DNA from: Dehalococcoidia bacterium
GTDB taxonomy: Bacteria; Chloroflexota; Dehalococcoidia; GIF9; UBA5629
DNA length: 15,207 nucleotides
NCBI GenBank assembly: GCA_007280145.1
Contig: QYPU01000058.1
Coordinates: forward strand, 1-15,207
Direction of reading: 5' to 3'
The translations under genes and the position numbers were made by a program. The notes beneath the pieces were generated by a model, which was not told the DNA's origin, made no database searches, and saw only the letters and a list, made by a program, of their open reading frames with translations. This document shows positions 14,317 to 15,207 of the stretch, one piece after another; position 1 is the first letter of the stretch, and each line of letters begins with the position of its first letter.

Positions 14317-14470
14317 TGCTGGGGAGGCAAGCAGAGGGTAAGCATCCAGCACAGGTGGGAGTAGGCCCATGGGAACATGCCTTGCCAGGCGCAGCCGATA
14401 AGGCAAGCGCTGTTCCGTGCCTACAGGCAAGGCGAGTTACGGGTGGTGTGAGAGAGACGGGTGGGCAGGG
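14317..14470. other. Gene-free, G-rich region with competing hairpins; candidate structured RNA
   Basis: No gene is supported between 14200 and 14606. Within it, three foldable elements stand out. (a) TGCTGGG with TCCAGCA (14317-14323, 14345-14351; one G-U pair on the plus strand). (b) GGAACA-TGC-CTTGCC (14372-14386) pairs with GGCAAG-CGC-TGTTCC (14402-14416): twelve pairs with a 3x3 internal loop and a 15-base loop. (c) GCCTTGCCAGGC (14379-14390) pairs with GCCT-ACA-GGCAAGGC (14419-14433): twelve pairs with a three-base bulge. Elements b and c share 14381-14390 and so exclude each other; a third GGCAAG (14326-14331) could also compete. From 14441 the plus strand is strongly G-rich with three close GGG runs (14459-14470). 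It could be a plus-strand RNA, a leader of the minus-strand S-component gene, or a decayed element. Confidence 0.4.
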
Positions 14471-14561
14471 AGCGATTGCCGATACGCCAAGGCTATGGAT
14501 GGGGTACCAGAGTTGAGGGCGGAGGAGCCCGGGTATTTGTGGCTAGATGGCGGGTGGGGTA

Positions 14562-14590
14562 TTGACATTCCGTGGCAAAGCGAGTATGTT
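14562..14590 (+). promoter_or_regulatory. Promoter of the HTH gene
   Basis: A perfect TTGACA (14562-14567), a 17-base spacer and TATGTT (14585-14590, four of six). Transcription would start near 14597, only about ten bases before the ATG at 14607, giving a nearly leaderless message. The -10 overlaps the first two bases of the 19-bp palindrome. Confidence 0.55.
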
Positions 14591-14607
14591 GTTGTTTGAA
14601 ACAACAA
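14589..14607. repeat. Perfect 19-bp palindrome, likely operator
   Basis: TTGTTGTTTGAAACAACAA: nine-base arms around a single central G, no mismatch. It spans the end of the -10 element, the probable transcription start and the A of the ATG at 14607. Placement between promoter and HTH gene is typical of an autoregulatory operator; it could also be an integration or excision site for the adjacent excisionase-like protein. Confidence 0.65.
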
Positions 14608-14810
14608 TGGACTCGTTGGCAGGTCTTATCGGCATTCGTGAGGCAGCTAGGCGACTGGGGATTCATGAAGAGTCTCTGAGGCGCATTGTTCGGATTGGGA
14701 CGCTACCTGCACGAAAGTTGGGGGGCCAGTGGTATATTGATAAAGAGCAGTTCAACGCATTTGTTGCTACTTATGATAGCAAGACAGGCAAGAGAAGGCG
14801 TATGATTTGA
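14607..14810 (+). CDS. Small helix-turn-helix protein (excisionase / HTH_17-like)
   Basis: A 67-residue basic protein with a MerR/excisionase-type winged helix-turn-helix over residues 7-53: LIGIREAARRLGIHEESLRRIVRIGTLPARKLGG-like order (helix, turn, recognition helix), then the wing QWYIDKEQFNAFV, and a basic tail KTGKRRRMI. Such proteins are DNA-binding subunits of mobile elements or small repressors and antitoxins. The start is uncertain: the frame is open to ATGs at 14586 and 14547, but none has a good ribosome site; 14607 is preferred because it lies just after the promoter and gives a protein beginning directly before the domain. The next gene begins 47 bases downstream on the same strand and is probably co-transcribed. 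No integrase or transposase is visible in the window. Confidence 0.8.
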   Translation: MDSLAGLIGIREAARRLGIHEESLRRIVRIGTLPARKLGGQWYIDKEQFNAFVATYDSKTGKRRRMI

Positions 14811-14857
14811 CCGAGTTACGCACGAGTAGATAAGGTGACTGAGGGGGTGTGTTCTCG

Positions 14858-15207
14858 ATGGATAAGCTGCAAGGGGATATAGTGATTTTTACTGGTCAGT
14901 CAGGCATGAAGGTCAAGGACTGTATAAAAAGGCTGGGAGACACGGGAATTGTCTACAAACTCGTGCCAATTGACGACTACGTGACAAAGGTGTCAGGCAG
15001 GGAATTCGTGGAGGTCCTGGGGATGCCGCCTCGTATTCAGGAGTCGCTATGGAGCGAGGCTTTCGAAGCTGTGCGGCGCAACTTGCCGCAGGAGGGGCAA
15101 AATGAGGGGTACGTGTTCCTCACGTTCCATGCTTGCTATTTCCATCAGCGAAAGACGGAGTTTGTTTGTCCCGCTGACCTAGGCCAATTGGTTCAACTGA
15201 AGGATAG
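14858..15207 (+). CDS. Unknown protein, truncated by window end (first 116 residues)
   Basis: The frame is open from the ATG at 14858 to the last base, so only the N-terminal part is present. GAGGGGGTG lies upstream at a slightly long distance. I do not recognise the family. After a short strand (GDIVIFTG) comes GQSGMKVKDCIKRLG (13-27), which recalls a P-loop followed by a helix but lacks the usual GK[ST], so it is at best a degenerate or divergent nucleotide site. Further on, YVFLTFHACYFHQRKTEF (85-102) with two histidines resembles a buried strand plus a polar active-site-like loop, followed by CPADLGQLVQL. Base composition and codon use (G-ending codons) suggest a real gene. It is 47 bases after the HTH gene. 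The rest of the gene is needed to say more. Confidence 0.7.
   Translation, partial: MDKLQGDIVIFTGQSGMKVKDCIKRLGDTGIVYKLVPIDDYVTKVSGREFVEVLGMPPRIQESLWSEAFEAVRRNLPQEGQNEGYVFLTFHACYFHQRKTEFVCPADLGQLVQLKD

Noticed and set aside
14351..14368. Similarity to a 23S rRNA stretch (ACAGGTGGGAG)
   Set aside because: Only about ten bases match a remembered rRNA helix and the flanks do not continue as rRNA.
14434..14461. Sequence resembling the 3' strand of a group II intron domain V (ACGGGTGGTGTGAGAGAGAC)
   Set aside because: It recalls the ACGGTGGTGTGAGAGG seen in many bacterial introns, but has extra bases, and no matching 5' strand (AACCGCC-like with the catalytic triad) lies within the required distance upstream. 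No intron reverse transcriptase is present. A decayed remnant cannot be fully excluded.
14316..14516. Open frame of 66 codons in the gene-free region
   Set aside because: No ribosome site, implausible composition, and it lies across strong hairpins; better explained as structured or non-coding DNA.
1..15207. tRNA, rRNA, CRISPR array or insertion sequence
   Set aside because: No cloverleaf with a GTTC-type T-loop, no rRNA, no regular spaced repeats and no transposase were found on reading both strands.

Overview
The window looks like chromosomal DNA of an anaerobic or facultatively anaerobic bacterium with strong Shine-Dalgarno usage (AGGAGG-type sites precede most starts). A bacterial-type leucyl-tRNA synthetase, two [4Fe-4S]/flavin 4-hydroxybutyryl-CoA dehydratase-like enzymes, an Fe-S/FMN/FAD ene-reductase and a rubredoxin-like protein fit an anaerobe that uses acyl-CoA intermediates. 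The gene mix reminds me of anaerobic Chloroflexota (Dehalococcoidia-like), but that is a low-confidence impression; leuS would be the gene to place phylogenetically.

Layout. 1-785: an AT-richer hypothetical gene (minus) with small repeats near the left edge. 786-3236: leuS (minus). 3320-4018: a short plus-strand pair, a two-helix membrane protein and a minimal zincin-type metallopeptidase. 4103-12501: seven minus-strand genes, read right to left as sirtuin, macrodomain hydrolase, short-chain dehydrogenase, two tandem 4-hydroxybutyryl-CoA dehydratase-like genes, enoyl-CoA hydratase, and an FMN/[4Fe-4S]/FAD ene-reductase. 12502-12772: a divergent intergenic region with a good plus-strand promoter. 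12773-13462: a rubredoxin-like/cNMP-binding fusion protein without a DNA-binding domain. 13606-14199: an ECF-type transporter S-component (minus). 14200-14606: no gene, but G-rich DNA with mutually exclusive hairpins, then a promoter and a perfect 19-bp palindrome. 14607-15207: an excisionase-like helix-turn-helix gene and a truncated unknown gene running off the end.

How the genes may work together. The dehydratase family turns 4-hydroxyacyl-CoA into 2-enoyl-CoA; an enoyl-CoA hydratase would make the 3-hydroxyacyl-CoA and an SDR could oxidise it to 3-oxoacyl-CoA, while the ene-reductase could remove extra double bonds. No thiolase, CoA ligase/transferase or acyl-CoA dehydrogenase lies inside the window. 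Upstream in the same direction, the sirtuin (which produces O-acyl-ADP-ribose) sits next to a macrodomain protein (a family that hydrolyses O-acetyl-ADP-ribose), suggesting a protein-deacylation module linked to acyl-CoA metabolism. The right end (structured region, operator-like palindrome, HTH gene, unknown gene) looks like the edge of an accessory module and is the least explained part.
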